Below, in pieces: positions 26,131 through 36,021 of a DNA stretch of 64,000 nucleotides. Within the stretch, counting starts at the first letter, position 1, and each line of letters opens with the position of its first letter. The notes under the pieces were generated by a model that saw nothing but the letters and a program-made list of their open reading frames with translations, was not told where the DNA came from and ran no database searches. The translations under genes and the position numbers were made by a program. Origin of the DNA: Streptomyces canus (GTDB lineage Bacteria > Actinomycetota > Actinomycetes > Streptomycetales > Streptomycetaceae). Where the stretch lies: assembly GCF_001514145.1 (NCBI RefSeq), contig NZ_KQ948662.1:306124-370123 (forward strand), in the 5' to 3' direction.

Positions 26131-27614
26131 TACGACGCACCGCCAGAGGTGTGGCCGGACCCGCCGTCGGGCGCGACCCCGGCGGCCGCGGGTTCGGGCT
26201 CGCTTCGGGGTCCGTACGGGGTGTCGGCCTCCGGGTGCAGTCCGGCGCGCGCGGCGGCCGAACCCTCGTCGGCGATGCGCCAGCGGGTGCGCATCTTCAG
26301 GACGACCGCGAGGAACGAACCGAAGACGGCCACGTACACGGCGATGACGATGCCGAGCATCGCCCACAGCGATCCGGCGGCGGTGTCTGTCACCGCCTCG
26401 GACACCCGCATGTGCTGGTAGACGATCCAGGGCTGGCGGCCGACCTCCGTGGTGATCCACCCGCACTCCACGGTGACCAGGCAGGCGACGCCCGCGACGG
26501 CGGCGCAGCGGTAGAACCAGCGGCCACGGGGGTTGTCCCGGTGTCGCCACCAGGACCAGGCGTACCAGAGCGCGAGCAGGATGAGCAGGCTGCCGACGGT
26601 GACCATGATGTCGAAGGCCCAGTGGGCGATGGTGGCCTGGACGATGGTGGGACGGTCGGAGGCCGGCACCGATGTCAGTCCCGTCACCTTCGTGCTGGGC
26701 TTGAAGCCGGCGAGGATCGAGTCCAGCTGGGGGATCTTGAGTCCGCCGGAGACCGTCCCGTCACTGTTCAGCGTGCCGAACATGTACTCGGGCACATGGG
26801 TGTCGGTCTTCCAGACGAGTTCCGTGGCGGCGAACTTGACCGGCTGCTTGTGGAAGACGGCGCGTGCGGCGGAGTCGCCGAGCATGAACTGGACCGGCGT
26901 GAGAATCGCGGCCACCGTGAACGGCAGCGTGAATCCGAGCCGGTGGTATCGGTCTCGCCGCCCGCGCAGCCAGCCGACCGCGTACACGCCGGCGACCACG
27001 TAGGCGGCGGTCAGGAGCATCGCGACGACGAAGTGCCAGTACTCCGGGCCGAAGATCGGCGTGAAGATCGCCTGCCGCACGTCGACGTTGATCGGCTTGC
27101 CCTGGGCGTCGAGGCTGAAGCCCTGGGGGGTGTTCATCCAGGAGTTGGCCGCGATGATGCCGAACGCCCCCATCAGGGCGGCCAGCGGCAGTGGTACGGC
27201 CAGCCAGAAGTGCGTCCAGGGCTTGAGCCGGCGCCAGCCGTACAGGTAGATCGCGATCAGCACGGCCTCCAGGAAGAACGCCCAGGCCTCGACGCCGAAC
27301 CCGAGACCGAAGACGTCGCCCCAGCGGCCCATCATGCCGGGCCACAGCAGGCCGAACTCGAAGGACAGCACGGTGCCGGTGATGATGCCGATGGCGAACT
27401 GCACGGCCATCACCGCCGACCAGCGCCGGGCGAGCAGGAGGGCGACGGGATCGTTGCGTCGCAGCCCCCGGTGGTGCATCAGCAGGGTGATGAACGGCAG
27501 TGCCACACCGAAGGGGACCAGCAGGATGTGTGAGGCCAGGGTGAAGGCCATCAGCTCGCGAGCCGGCAGGAGTTGGTCCGGCGTGCTCGCGAGATGGATC
27601 GCTGTGCTGAACAT
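26130..27614 (-). CDS. cydA: Cytochrome bd quinol oxidase subunit I
   Basis: CydA carries haems b558, b595 and d and oxidises quinol. The 494-aa protein has about nine helices, a haem-ligand histidine near residue 29 (ASHILLVPFG) and the GRQPW motif (EVGRQPWIVYQHMR). The quinol loop appears short, as in cyanide-insensitive-type oxidases. The gene follows ndh by 54 bp. I saw no Rex-type box (TGTGnnnnnnnnCACA) in front of it, so transcription from the ndh or SDR promoter is likely. Confidence 0.93.
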   Translation of the reverse strand: MFSTAIHLASTPDQLLPARELMAFTLASHILLVPFGVALPFITLLMHHRGLRRNDPVALLLARRWSAVMAVQFAIGIITGTVLSFEFGLLWPGMMGRWGDVFGLGFGVEAWAFFLEAVLIAIYLYGWRRLKPWTHFWLAVPLPLAALMGAFGIIAANSWMNTPQGFSLDAQGKPINVDVRQAIFTPIFGPEYWHFVVAMLLTAAYVVAGVYAVGWLRGRRDRYHRLGFTLPFTVAAILTPVQFMLGDSAARAVFHKQPVKFAATELVWKTDTHVPEYMFGTLNSDGTVSGGLKIPQLDSILAGFKPSTKVTGLTSVPASDRPTIVQATIAHWAFDIMVTVGSLLILLALWYAWSWWRHRDNPRGRWFYRCAAVAGVACLVTVECGWITTEVGRQPWIVYQHMRVSEAVTDTAAGSLWAMLGIVIAVYVAVFGSFLAVVLKMRTRWRIADEGSAAARAGLHPEADTPYGPRSEPEPAAAGVAPDGGSGHTSGGAS

Positions 27615-27668
27615 GTGCGCCTCGGAGGTCTGCCCCCCATGAGCAGGTGGGGCTGAGGAAGGACAGGT

Positions 27669-28994
27669 CTATTGAGGGGGCGGCCCGGCGGCCGGAGCGT
27701 CGGTGTCGGTGTCGGTCATGGTGAAGGCGCGTTCGCGGCGTGAGCTGGTGGCGAAGGCGACGGACCAGCTGAGCACCGCACCCAGCCTGCTGCGGAAGCC
27801 GGTGAGGAAGGCCAGATGGATGAAGAGCCAGGCGAGCCAGCCGGTGAATCCCGAGAGATGCAGGGGGCCGGCCTTGACGACGGCCCGGCCGCGGGCGATG
27901 TAGGCGGCGCTGCCCAGATCCACGTACTTGAAGGGCTTCGGCTCCTTCGTCCTGCCTTCGACTTGGTGTCGCACCGTCCGGCCCGCGTAGGCGCCCGACT
28001 GCATGGCGACCTCGGCCAGGCCCGGCAGCCGGTTCAGGCTCATCACGTCGCCCGTGACGCGGATCTCCGGATGGCCGGGGACGGTGAGGTCGGGTTCGAC
28101 GAGGATGCGCCCGGCCCGGTCCTGTTTGGCACCGGTCGCACGGGCCAGGGCGGCCGCGATCGGCGGTGCCTCGACGCCCGCCGTCCACAGCACGGTGCGC
28201 GCGTCGAACCGGGTGGTCGCGCCCTCGTGGTCTCGTACCGTCAGCCCGCGCGCGTCGATGTCGGTGACCTTCGTGCCCAGGTGGAGCTCCACACCGAGCC
28301 CCCGCAGGGTTCGGGCCGCGCGGTGGGCCAGTGCCGGGCCGAAGGCGCCCAGCACGGCGTCGGACCCCTCGAAGAGCAGCACCCGGGCGTTGGCGGAGTC
28401 GATCTTCTGGAACTCCTGGTCGAGGGTGTGGCCGGCGATCTCCCGGATCTGTCCCGCGAGTTCCACACCGGTCGGCCCACCACCGACGAGCGCGAAGGTG
28501 AGCCACTGCTGCCGTTCGCGGTCGTCCGCGGCCGTTTCCGCCATCTCGAACGCCCGGTAGATCCGTCGCCGGATCTCGAGCGCGTCGTCCAGGGTCTTCA
28601 TACCGGGGGCATGCGCGGCGAACTCGTTGTGCCCGAAGTAGGACTGGCGCATCCCGACCGCGAGGATCAGTTCGTCGTACGGCAGCACGAGCGCTTCGCC
28701 GTCGGGTCGCCGGGCGTGGACCAGCCGGGCGCCGGCGTCCACGTCGGTGGCCTCGGCGAGCACGCACCTCACATGGTGGTGGCGCCGCAGGACCCCGCGC
28801 AGCGGCTGGGCGATCTGCCCCTCGGACAGGATCCCGGAGGCGCACTGGTACAGCAGCGGCTGGAAGAGGTGGTGGGCGCGGCGGTCGACCAAGGTCACCG
28901 CGACCGGTGACTTCCGCAGGGCACGGGCGGCGAACAGACCGGCGAACCCCCCGCCGAGGATCACCACCCGGCGGGGCGTGATGTGATCCTGCAT
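27669..28994 (-). CDS. ndh: Type II NADH dehydrogenase (NDH-2)
   Basis: NDH-2 passes electrons from NADH to menaquinone without pumping protons. The 441-aa protein has an FAD-binding fold at the start (RVVILGGGFAGLFAARAL), an NADH-binding fold near residue 165 (FALVGGGPTGVELAG) and a GDVMSLNRLPGLAEVAMQSG segment for FAD. A C-terminal amphipathic or hydrophobic stretch (LSGFTGWLAWLFIHLAFL) would attach it to the membrane. It lies 6 bp after the SDR gene and just before cydAB, so it can feed the bd oxidase directly. Confidence 0.92.
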   Translation of the reverse strand: MQDHITPRRVVILGGGFAGLFAARALRKSPVAVTLVDRRAHHLFQPLLYQCASGILSEGQIAQPLRGVLRRHHHVRCVLAEATDVDAGARLVHARRPDGEALVLPYDELILAVGMRQSYFGHNEFAAHAPGMKTLDDALEIRRRIYRAFEMAETAADDRERQQWLTFALVGGGPTGVELAGQIREIAGHTLDQEFQKIDSANARVLLFEGSDAVLGAFGPALAHRAARTLRGLGVELHLGTKVTDIDARGLTVRDHEGATTRFDARTVLWTAGVEAPPIAAALARATGAKQDRAGRILVEPDLTVPGHPEIRVTGDVMSLNRLPGLAEVAMQSGAYAGRTVRHQVEGRTKEPKPFKYVDLGSAAYIARGRAVVKAGPLHLSGFTGWLAWLFIHLAFLTGFRSRLGAVLSWSVAFATSSRRERAFTMTDTDTDAPAAGPPPQ

Positions 28995-29000
28995 CGGAGA

Positions 29001-29837
29001 TCAGCCCCCGGTGGCGAAGCCGGGGAAGAGCGTCATTCCGCCGTCGACGTAGAGAGTGCTGCCGACGACGTAGTCGAGCAGGTCGGAGGCCATGGCGACG
29101 ACGGCGTTGGCGATGTCGTCCGGATCGCCCACACGGCGGTACGGGATCAGGCGCAGCAGCTCGGCCTCGGCCTCGGGGGTGTCCCAGGCGTCACGGTTGA
29201 TCGGGGTGCGGATGGCGCCGGGTGCGACCGCGTTGACCCTGATCCGCTTCGGCGCCAGCTCCTGGGCGAGGGTCTGCATCAGCATGCCCACCCCGCCCTT
29301 GGAGGAGGCGTAGTTCACGTGGCCCGCCCACGGGACGATCTGGTGGACCGAGCTCATGCAGATGATCTTTCCCGCCGAACGGGAGACCTCCTCCACCACC
29401 CCGCGCCGCACGAACTCCTTGGCTGCCTCCCGCGCGCACAGGAACTGGCCGGTCAGGTTGACGTCGATGACCTTCTGCCACTGGGCGAGCGTCATCTCCG
29501 TCACGGCCGCGTCCCGCTGAAGGCCGGCGTTGGCCACCATGATGTCGATGGTGCCGAACTCCTCGACCATCCGCGCGACCATGGCGGTCACCTGGTCCTC
29601 GTCGGACACGTCGGCCTCGTGAGCGTAGGCGCGGACGCCGAAGCTCTCGATCTCCTTCACGACGTTCTCTGCCTCGTGCGCACCGACGACGTAGTTCACC
29701 ACGACGTCCGCTCCGGCCCGGCCCAGGGCAACGGCGGTCGCCAGGCCGATGCCCGAGTTGGCGCCGGTCACCAGTGCCTTCTGGCCCTTGAGAAGTTGCG
29801 CGGACGTCGTCCCGCGGTTTTCGGCTTTCGTTGTCAT
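29001..29837 (-). CDS. Short-chain dehydrogenase/reductase (glucose 1-dehydrogenase-like)
   Basis: A 278-aa NAD(P)-dependent SDR. It shows the cofactor motif TGANSGIG (about 25-32), the NAG motif (VANAGLQ), the catalytic Ser and YxxxK (SSVHQ, then YASSK) and a C-terminal YVDGG. Similarity is to the glucose 1-dehydrogenase group, but the substrate is not proven. The ATG at 29837 has AAGGAG upstream and gives the usual short N-terminus. It is first in the SDR-ndh-cydAB run. Confidence 0.9.
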   Translation of the reverse strand: MTTKAENRGTTSAQLLKGQKALVTGANSGIGLATAVALGRAGADVVVNYVVGAHEAENVVKEIESFGVRAYAHEADVSDEDQVTAMVARMVEEFGTIDIMVANAGLQRDAAVTEMTLAQWQKVIDVNLTGQFLCAREAAKEFVRRGVVEEVSRSAGKIICMSSVHQIVPWAGHVNYASSKGGVGMLMQTLAQELAPKRIRVNAVAPGAIRTPINRDAWDTPEAEAELLRLIPYRRVGDPDDIANAVVAMASDLLDYVVGSTLYVDGGMTLFPGFATGG

Positions 29838-30141
29838 CGCGATGTCTCCTTGGACGTTTTCGGACGGCACGCAGACACAGGTGACAGCCGTCGCACACCC
29901 GGCCTGAGACGAAAGCACCCTGCGCCACGGGCAGCACCGACCGGCACACGGTGCCGCCGATTTGGGCGGGGTATGTCACACCGTCGGGCTAGCAGCCCGG
30001 GCGTCATGCGGGGCCGTCGAGGGACGGCGTATACGGCACTGCAGGGCAGGCTCAAGCCTGCTCGCGGCCGCCGGGGCCGCGAACGGAGGCACGCGTGACC
30101 ATCCCGTCCACGCGTGGCAAGTCCAGGAGACGGCGCCGGAC
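29838..30141. other. Non-coding interval upstream of the SDR-ndh-cydAB operon
   Basis: I see no credible gene in these 304 bases. The stretch must hold the promoter for the minus-strand SDR-ndh-cydAB operon. I found no Rex-type palindrome and no clear sigma-factor consensus that I could assign. Confidence 0.5.
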
Positions 30142-30426
30142 CTAGCGGGCGAGCGACCCGTTCTGGGCGTCGGACGCGGCCTGCCACGCCCGCGCGCCCG
30201 CCAGGGACGCCTCCTTGGCCTGTCGCCACTTCATGGCCGCCTGCTGCGAGGGGGGCACGTCCATGTCGCGGATCATGCGCCGGCCCGCCGAGAACACGGC
30301 GAAGGCCGCGACGCCCATGCCGGCGCACGCCACCGCGGCACCGGCCGCGGTGAGCACGGCGCCGGCCCTGATGAGCCGGGTGTCGATCTCGATCATCCGC
30401 TGAGACTGGCGGTAGTTCTGGTTCAT
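30142..30426 (-). CDS. Small membrane protein, function unknown
   Basis: A 94-aa protein starting MNQNYRQSQRMIEIDTRLIR, with one or two hydrophobic helices (about 24-50, AGAVLTAAGAAVACAGMGVA, then AAFAVFSAG) and a polar C-terminus. The ATG at 30426 has GGAAGGTGGAG upstream. No known family is evident to me. It stands alone between the redox operon and the xylanase gene. Confidence 0.72.
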   Translation of the reverse strand: MNQNYRQSQRMIEIDTRLIRAGAVLTAAGAAVACAGMGVAAFAVFSAGRRMIRDMDVPPSQQAAMKWRQAKEASLAGARAWQAASDAQNGSLAR

Positions 30427-30479
30427 GGCTCCACCTTCCAACGGGGGGAGCCGCCTCGCATCCCGACCAACGGCCCGGC

Positions 30480-30514
30480 GGTTGCCTGGAGACTTCGTCG
30501 GACTCCAGGCAACC
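30480..30514 (-). terminator. Hairpin terminator downstream of the xylanase gene
   Basis: A perfect 12-bp stem (GGTTGCCTGGAG pairing with CTCCAGGCAACC) with an 11-nt loop begins 30 bp after the GH10 stop. There is no clear U-run, as is usual in Streptomyces. Confidence 0.75.
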
Positions 30515-30543
30515 CACCACCCGGCGGCGCCGCACGGTCTCCC

Positions 30544-32040
<1,497 letters not shown>

Positions 32041-32120
32041 TCACCGGGCACCACGGTCATGGGACCGGGACGATGATGGATCGTCAATACTCCCCGCAGA
32101 AAAAGTTTCCGTTCCTCAAC

Positions 32121-32131
32121 CGAAACATTCG
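32121..32131. promoter_or_regulatory. Xylan-regulon-like operator, imperfect copy (CGAAACATTCG)
   Basis: This 11-mer differs at one position from the CGAAACTTTCG palindrome found in front of Streptomyces xylanase genes. It lies about 150 bp upstream of the GH10 start, in the divergent interval 31975-32284, which otherwise holds no gene. Confidence 0.6.
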
Positions 32132-32240
32132 AAGTCCCGGCGAGCCGGATGAGGTGCTGTTTATGGACAGATCCGCGACAGACCTTGACCGGTGAGTCGC
32201 ACGTTCCTAGCTTGTGGCGTCGAAGCATCCGGGATTTCTT

Positions 32241-32251
32241 CGAAACTTTCG
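32241..32251. promoter_or_regulatory. Xylan-regulon-like operator, perfect copy (CGAAACTTTCG)
   Basis: A perfect inverted repeat CGAAA-C-TTTCG lies 33 bp upstream of the GH62 start codon. The same motif is known as a protein-binding site upstream of Streptomyces xylanase genes, so repression of both divergent genes is likely. The regulator is not in the window. Confidence 0.7.
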
Positions 32252-32284
32252 AGATCGCTCCCGGCCCCCGAAGGAGGCCCTCTG

Positions 32285-33751
32285 ATGTGGTTTCGCCACC
32301 AGTCCCCGGCCCGTCTCAGACGCCTGCTCGCCGTCCTTGCGCCCTTGCTGCTCGTGGCCACCTTCATCGGCGCCCAGCCCGCCGGCGCGGCGACCGTGGA
32401 CCCCAACGCCTCGTATGTGCTGGTCAACCGCAACAGCGGCAAGGCCCTGGACGTCTACAACCTGGCGACCGACGACGGCGCCCGCATCACGCAGTGGTCC
32501 AGGAACGACCAGGCCCAGCAGCAGTGGCAGTTCGTCGATGCCGGGGGCGGCTACTACCGCATCAAGTCCCGCCACTCGGGCAAGGTGCTGGACGTCTACA
32601 ACTGGTCCACCGCGAACGGCGGCGCGATCGTCCAGTGGACCGACCTGAACGCCACCAACCAGCAGTGGCGGCTGGCCGACAGCTCGGACGGCTATGTGAG
32701 GCTGATCTCGCGCCACAGCAACAAGGCGCTCGAAGTGCAGGGCGCCGCCACCGCCGACAGCGCGAACATCGTCCAGTACGACGACTGGGGCGGCACCAAC
32801 CAGCAGTGGCAGCTGGTCAAGGTCGGCGGCGACACCTCCAGCCCGTGCGATCTTCCGTCGACCTACCGCTGGACATCAACGGGCGCGCTGGCGCAGCCCA
32901 AGGCGGGGTGGGTCTCGCTCAAGGACTTCACCGTCGTCCCTTACAACGGCAGGCAACTCGTCTATGCGACGACGCACGACACGGGGACGAGCTGGGGATC
33001 CATGAACTTCGGCCTGTTCACCAATTGGTCGGAGATGGGCTCGGCAAGCCAGAACACGATGTCGTCCTCCACCGTCGCACCCACGCTCTTCTACTTCGCG
33101 CCGAAGAACATCTGGGTGCTCGCCTACCAGTGGGGCGGGACCGCCTTCTCCTACCGGACGTCGAGCGACCCCACCAACCCGAATGGCTGGTCATCCCAGC
33201 AGGTGCTCTTCTCCGGAAGCATCTCCGGCTCCGGAACAGGGCCCATCGACCAGACGCTCATCGGTGACGGGACGAACATGTACCTGTTCTTCGCCGGTGA
33301 CAACGGCAAGATCTACCGGGCCAGTATGCCGATCGGGAACTTCCCGGGCAGCTTCGGCTCGACCTCGACCGTGGTCATGAGCGATACGACGAACAACCTG
33401 TTCGAAGCCCCGCAGGTCTACAAGCTGCAGGGCCAGAACCGCTACCTCATGATCGTCGAGGCGATCGGCTCGCAGGGCCGCTACTTCCGCTCGTTCACGG
33501 CCACCGGTCTGAACGGCTCATGGACACCCCAGGCGGCGACCGAGAGCAATCCCTTCGCCGGCAAGGCCAACAGTGGCGCCACCTGGACCAACGACATCAG
33601 CCATGGCGAACTGATCCGCACCGGCGCCGATCAGACCATGACCGTCGATCCCTGCAATCTGCAGTTGCTCTACCAGGGGCGCAGCCCCAGCTCCGGCGGC
33701 GACTACGGCCTTCTGCCCTACCGTCCCGGTCTGCTGACACTGCAGCGCTGA
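32285..33751 (+). CDS. Secreted GH62 alpha-L-arabinofuranosidase with N-terminal ricin-type (CBM13) domain
   Basis: This enzyme removes arabinose side chains from arabinoxylan, helping the neighbouring xylanase. The 488-aa protein has a signal peptide ending in AGA (near residue 37), a ricin-type lectin with three QQW repeats (about 40-175) and a five-bladed GH62 domain (about 188-485). GH62 motifs seen are [22 protein letters not shown] and [11 protein letters not shown], which hold the catalytic Asp and Glu residues. The ATG at 32285 was chosen for its GAAGGAGG ribosome site; upstream in-frame codons lack one. Confidence 0.95.
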   Translation: MWFRHQSPARLRRLLAVLAPLLLVATFIGAQPAGAATVDPNASYVLVNRNSGKALDVYNLATDDGARITQWSRNDQAQQQWQFVDAGGGYYRIKSRHSGKVLDVYNWSTANGGAIVQWTDLNATNQQWRLADSSDGYVRLISRHSNKALEVQGAATADSANIVQYDDWGGTNQQWQLVKVGGDTSSPCDLPSTYRWTSTGALAQPKAGWVSLKDFTVVPYNGRQLVYATTHDTGTSWGSMNFGLFTNWSEMGSASQNTMSSSTVAPTLFYFAPKNIWVLAYQWGGTAFSYRTSSDPTNPNGWSSQQVLFSGSISGSGTGPIDQTLIGDGTNMYLFFAGDNGKIYRASMPIGNFPGSFGSTSTVVMSDTTNNLFEAPQVYKLQGQNRYLMIVEAIGSQGRYFRSFTATGLNGSWTPQAATESNPFAGKANSGATWTNDISHGELIRTGADQTMTVDPCNLQLLYQGRSPSSGGDYGLLPYRPGLLTLQR

Positions 33752-33757
33752 CGGCGT

Positions 33758-33786
33758 GGCGGGCTCGGCGCACGGCCGGGCCCGCC
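33758..33786 (+). terminator. Hairpin terminator after the GH62 gene
   Basis: A 12-bp GC-rich stem (GGCGGGCTCGGC with GCCGGGCCCGCC, one G-U pair) and a 5-nt loop starts 7 bp after the GH62 stop. Confidence 0.7.
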
Positions 33787-33876
33787 CGGGTCACGCGACA
33801 AGGAGGGCGGACGAGCCGCGCCCGAGGGCTACCGGATACAGTGCGTGAGACGGCAGCCCGGTCAGGGAGAAGAAGC

Positions 33877-35097
33877 GTGACCGATACCAGCAACGCCCGA
33901 CCCGCCGACAGCGAAGCGCGAGCTCCGCGGCAGAGCCGACTGCTCCGCCTGATGCGCTACCTGCCCCTGATCGCCCCCGTCCTGCTGTGGGCCGTGCCCT
34001 GCGGGGTGCTCCTGTACACCGGCCAGCACTGGCCGCTGCCCGTCACACTGGTCGGCACCGCCCTGTTCGCCTTCGGCCTCGTCGGTATGCCGCTCGCGAT
34101 GGCGCGCGGCCACGGCCGGCGCCAGCAGGACCGGGCGGCGATCGTCGGTGACACCCTGCTGGGCGCCTCCTGGGTTCTGTTCACCTGGTCCATTCTGCTC
34201 GGCGTCCTCTTGCGGCTCGCCCTGACCGTGGCCGGTGTCGGCGGGGGCCAGGACCGGGCCCGCATCGTCACTTGGGCCGTCCTCGGCACAACCGCCGTGC
34301 TCCTCGCCTGGGGGTACGCCGAAGCCCGCCGCGTGCCGCGCGTGCGCCGACTCGACGTGCACCTCCCACGGCTGGGTGCCGGGTTGGACGGCCTTCGCGT
34401 CGTCCTCATCACCGACACCCACTACGGCCCCCTCGATCGCACTCGCTGGTCGGCGCGGGTGTGCGAGACGGTGAACACTCTGGAAGCCGACCTGGTCTGC
34501 CACACCGGCGACATCGCGGACGGCACGGCCGAACGCCGCCGCGCCCAGGCCGTCCCCCTCGGTACCGTGGCGGCCACCCGGGCCCGTGTGTACGTCACCG
34601 GGAACCATGAGTACTACAGCGAGGCCCAGGGCTGGGTCGATCTGATGGGCGAGCTGGGCTGGGAGCCGCTGCGCAACCGCCATCTGCTGCTCGAACGCGG
34701 AGGCGACACCCTCGTGGTCGCCGGCGTGGACGACGTCACCGCCGAGTCCTCCGGCCTGGCAGGCCACCGCGCCCACCTCGCGGGAGCCCTGAACGGCGCC
34801 GACCCGGACCTACCCGTCCTGCTCCTGGCGCACCAGCCCAAGTTCGTCGACCGGGCGGCAGCCAAGGGCATCGACCTCCAACTCTCCGGCCACACCCACG
34901 GTGGCCAGATCTGGCCCTTCCACTACCTGGTCCGCACCGACCAGCCCGCCCTCGCCGGCCTCAGCCGGCACGGCACCCGCACCCTTCTCTACACCAGCCG
35001 CGGCACCGGCTTCTGGGGCCCGCCGTTCCGCGTCTTCGCCCCCAGCGAGATCACCCTGCTCGTGCTCCGCTCCGCGCCGGTGTCCACCTCGCCGTAG
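33877..35097 (+). CDS. Membrane-anchored metallophosphoesterase (YkuE-type)
   Basis: A 406-aa protein with four hydrophobic helices in the first 150 residues and a calcineurin-like phosphoesterase domain behind them. The metal-binding motifs are all present: DTHYG, GDIADG, GNHEYY, a distal histidine (LLAHQP) and GHTHGGQ. It probably acts at the membrane on an unknown phosphoester. The start is GTG 33877 with a GGGAGAAG ribosome site. Its stop is 11 bp from the convergent EEP gene. Confidence 0.9.
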   Translation: MTDTSNARPADSEARAPRQSRLLRLMRYLPLIAPVLLWAVPCGVLLYTGQHWPLPVTLVGTALFAFGLVGMPLAMARGHGRRQQDRAAIVGDTLLGASWVLFTWSILLGVLLRLALTVAGVGGGQDRARIVTWAVLGTTAVLLAWGYAEARRVPRVRRLDVHLPRLGAGLDGLRVVLITDTHYGPLDRTRWSARVCETVNTLEADLVCHTGDIADGTAERRRAQAVPLGTVAATRARVYVTGNHEYYSEAQGWVDLMGELGWEPLRNRHLLLERGGDTLVVAGVDDVTAESSGLAGHRAHLAGALNGADPDLPVLLLAHQPKFVDRAAAKGIDLQLSGHTHGGQIWPFHYLVRTDQPALAGLSRHGTRTLLYTSRGTGFWGPPFRVFAPSEITLLVLRSAPVSTSP

Positions 35098-35108
35098 TTC
35101 TCCGCAGG

Positions 35109-35954
35109 TCAGCGGCGCGGAGTCGGCTTCAGGTCGGCATACACCAGGTGATGGTCCGAGACCGGGTTCGGATGCACGCGCTGCGCGAGCGGGACGTAGC
35201 CGCGCAGGAACACGTAGTCGAACTTGCTCTGCCAGTCGGTGGTCGGTTCGCAGGTGCCGGTCGCCGAGGGACGGCACTGGGGGTCCGCGTCCTCGGCCAG
35301 CGCCCACATCCTGGTGAGTTCGGAGGCTTCCGGTACCGCGTTGAAGTCGCCGATGACGATCGCGGGGTCGTGCCGGGCGACCTCTTTGACGAGTACGCCG
35401 ACCTGGTCCATCCGGACCGATTCCTGACGTCGTTCGGCGAGGTGGGTGTTGAAGACGCGGACCTGGCGGCCACCCACCGTCGTGGTGACCTCCATGTACC
35501 CACGGTCCTCGGAGCCGCCGTCGGGATATTCCTTGGTGACGACGTCGCTCATCGGGGCCGCCGAGAGGATCGCCTCGCCGTAGCCGCCCGGGTTCCAGGG
35601 CGCTCCCCCGCAACGGCTCCAGCTCTGGAGAACCGGGCCGTACTCGACGTGGTAGACGAGCCCGTGAAGGTTCTCCAGATACTCCCGGATCTTCTCGACG
35701 TCACCGACGCACGCTTCCTGCAGCCCGATGACCTGGGGCGCGAACGTGGCGATCTCCGCCGCCCGGTCGTCGTTGCCCGTCTCGCAGGGGTTGCAGAGGT
35801 TCCACGTCACGACCCGGTTCGGTACGACGTCCCGGACGGGTTTGTCGGGCAGCGACCCGGCGTCGAGGGCACCGCTGGGCGCACTGGGTCCGGAGAGCAC
35901 CATCCAGGCCAGGACCAGGGCACCCACGAGCAACCACGTGCCCTTTGCGAACAC
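35109..35954 (-). CDS. Secreted endonuclease/exonuclease/phosphatase-family protein
   Basis: A 281-aa protein of the EEP fold (DNase I-like). Motifs seen are VVTWNLCNP, VIGLQEAC, the NTHLAE segment, the VIGDFNAVP catalytic pair and a final SDHHLVY. The N-terminus has a hydrophobic segment (LLVGALVLAWMVLSG) fitting a signal peptide or anchor. I chose GTG 35954 because AGGAGG stands 5-8 nt upstream; ATG 35999 would add 15 residues without a ribosome site. The substrate (nucleic acid or phospholipid) is unknown. Confidence 0.87.
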   Translation of the reverse strand: MFAKGTWLLVGALVLAWMVLSGPSAPSGALDAGSLPDKPVRDVVPNRVVTWNLCNPCETGNDDRAAEIATFAPQVIGLQEACVGDVEKIREYLENLHGLVYHVEYGPVLQSWSRCGGAPWNPGGYGEAILSAAPMSDVVTKEYPDGGSEDRGYMEVTTTVGGRQVRVFNTHLAERRQESVRMDQVGVLVKEVARHDPAIVIGDFNAVPEASELTRMWALAEDADPQCRPSATGTCEPTTDWQSKFDYVFLRGYVPLAQRVHPNPVSDHHLVYADLKPTPRR

Positions 35955-36021
35955 CCTCGCCTCCTCGACACGGAACCATGGGACAACTGACGTCTGCATG
36001 AACGATGTTATGGGACGGAGC

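Noticed and set aside
26130-30141. Rex-type operator for ndh or cydAB
   Set aside because: I looked for TGTGnnnnnnnnCACA-like palindromes upstream of cydA, ndh and the SDR gene and found none convincing.
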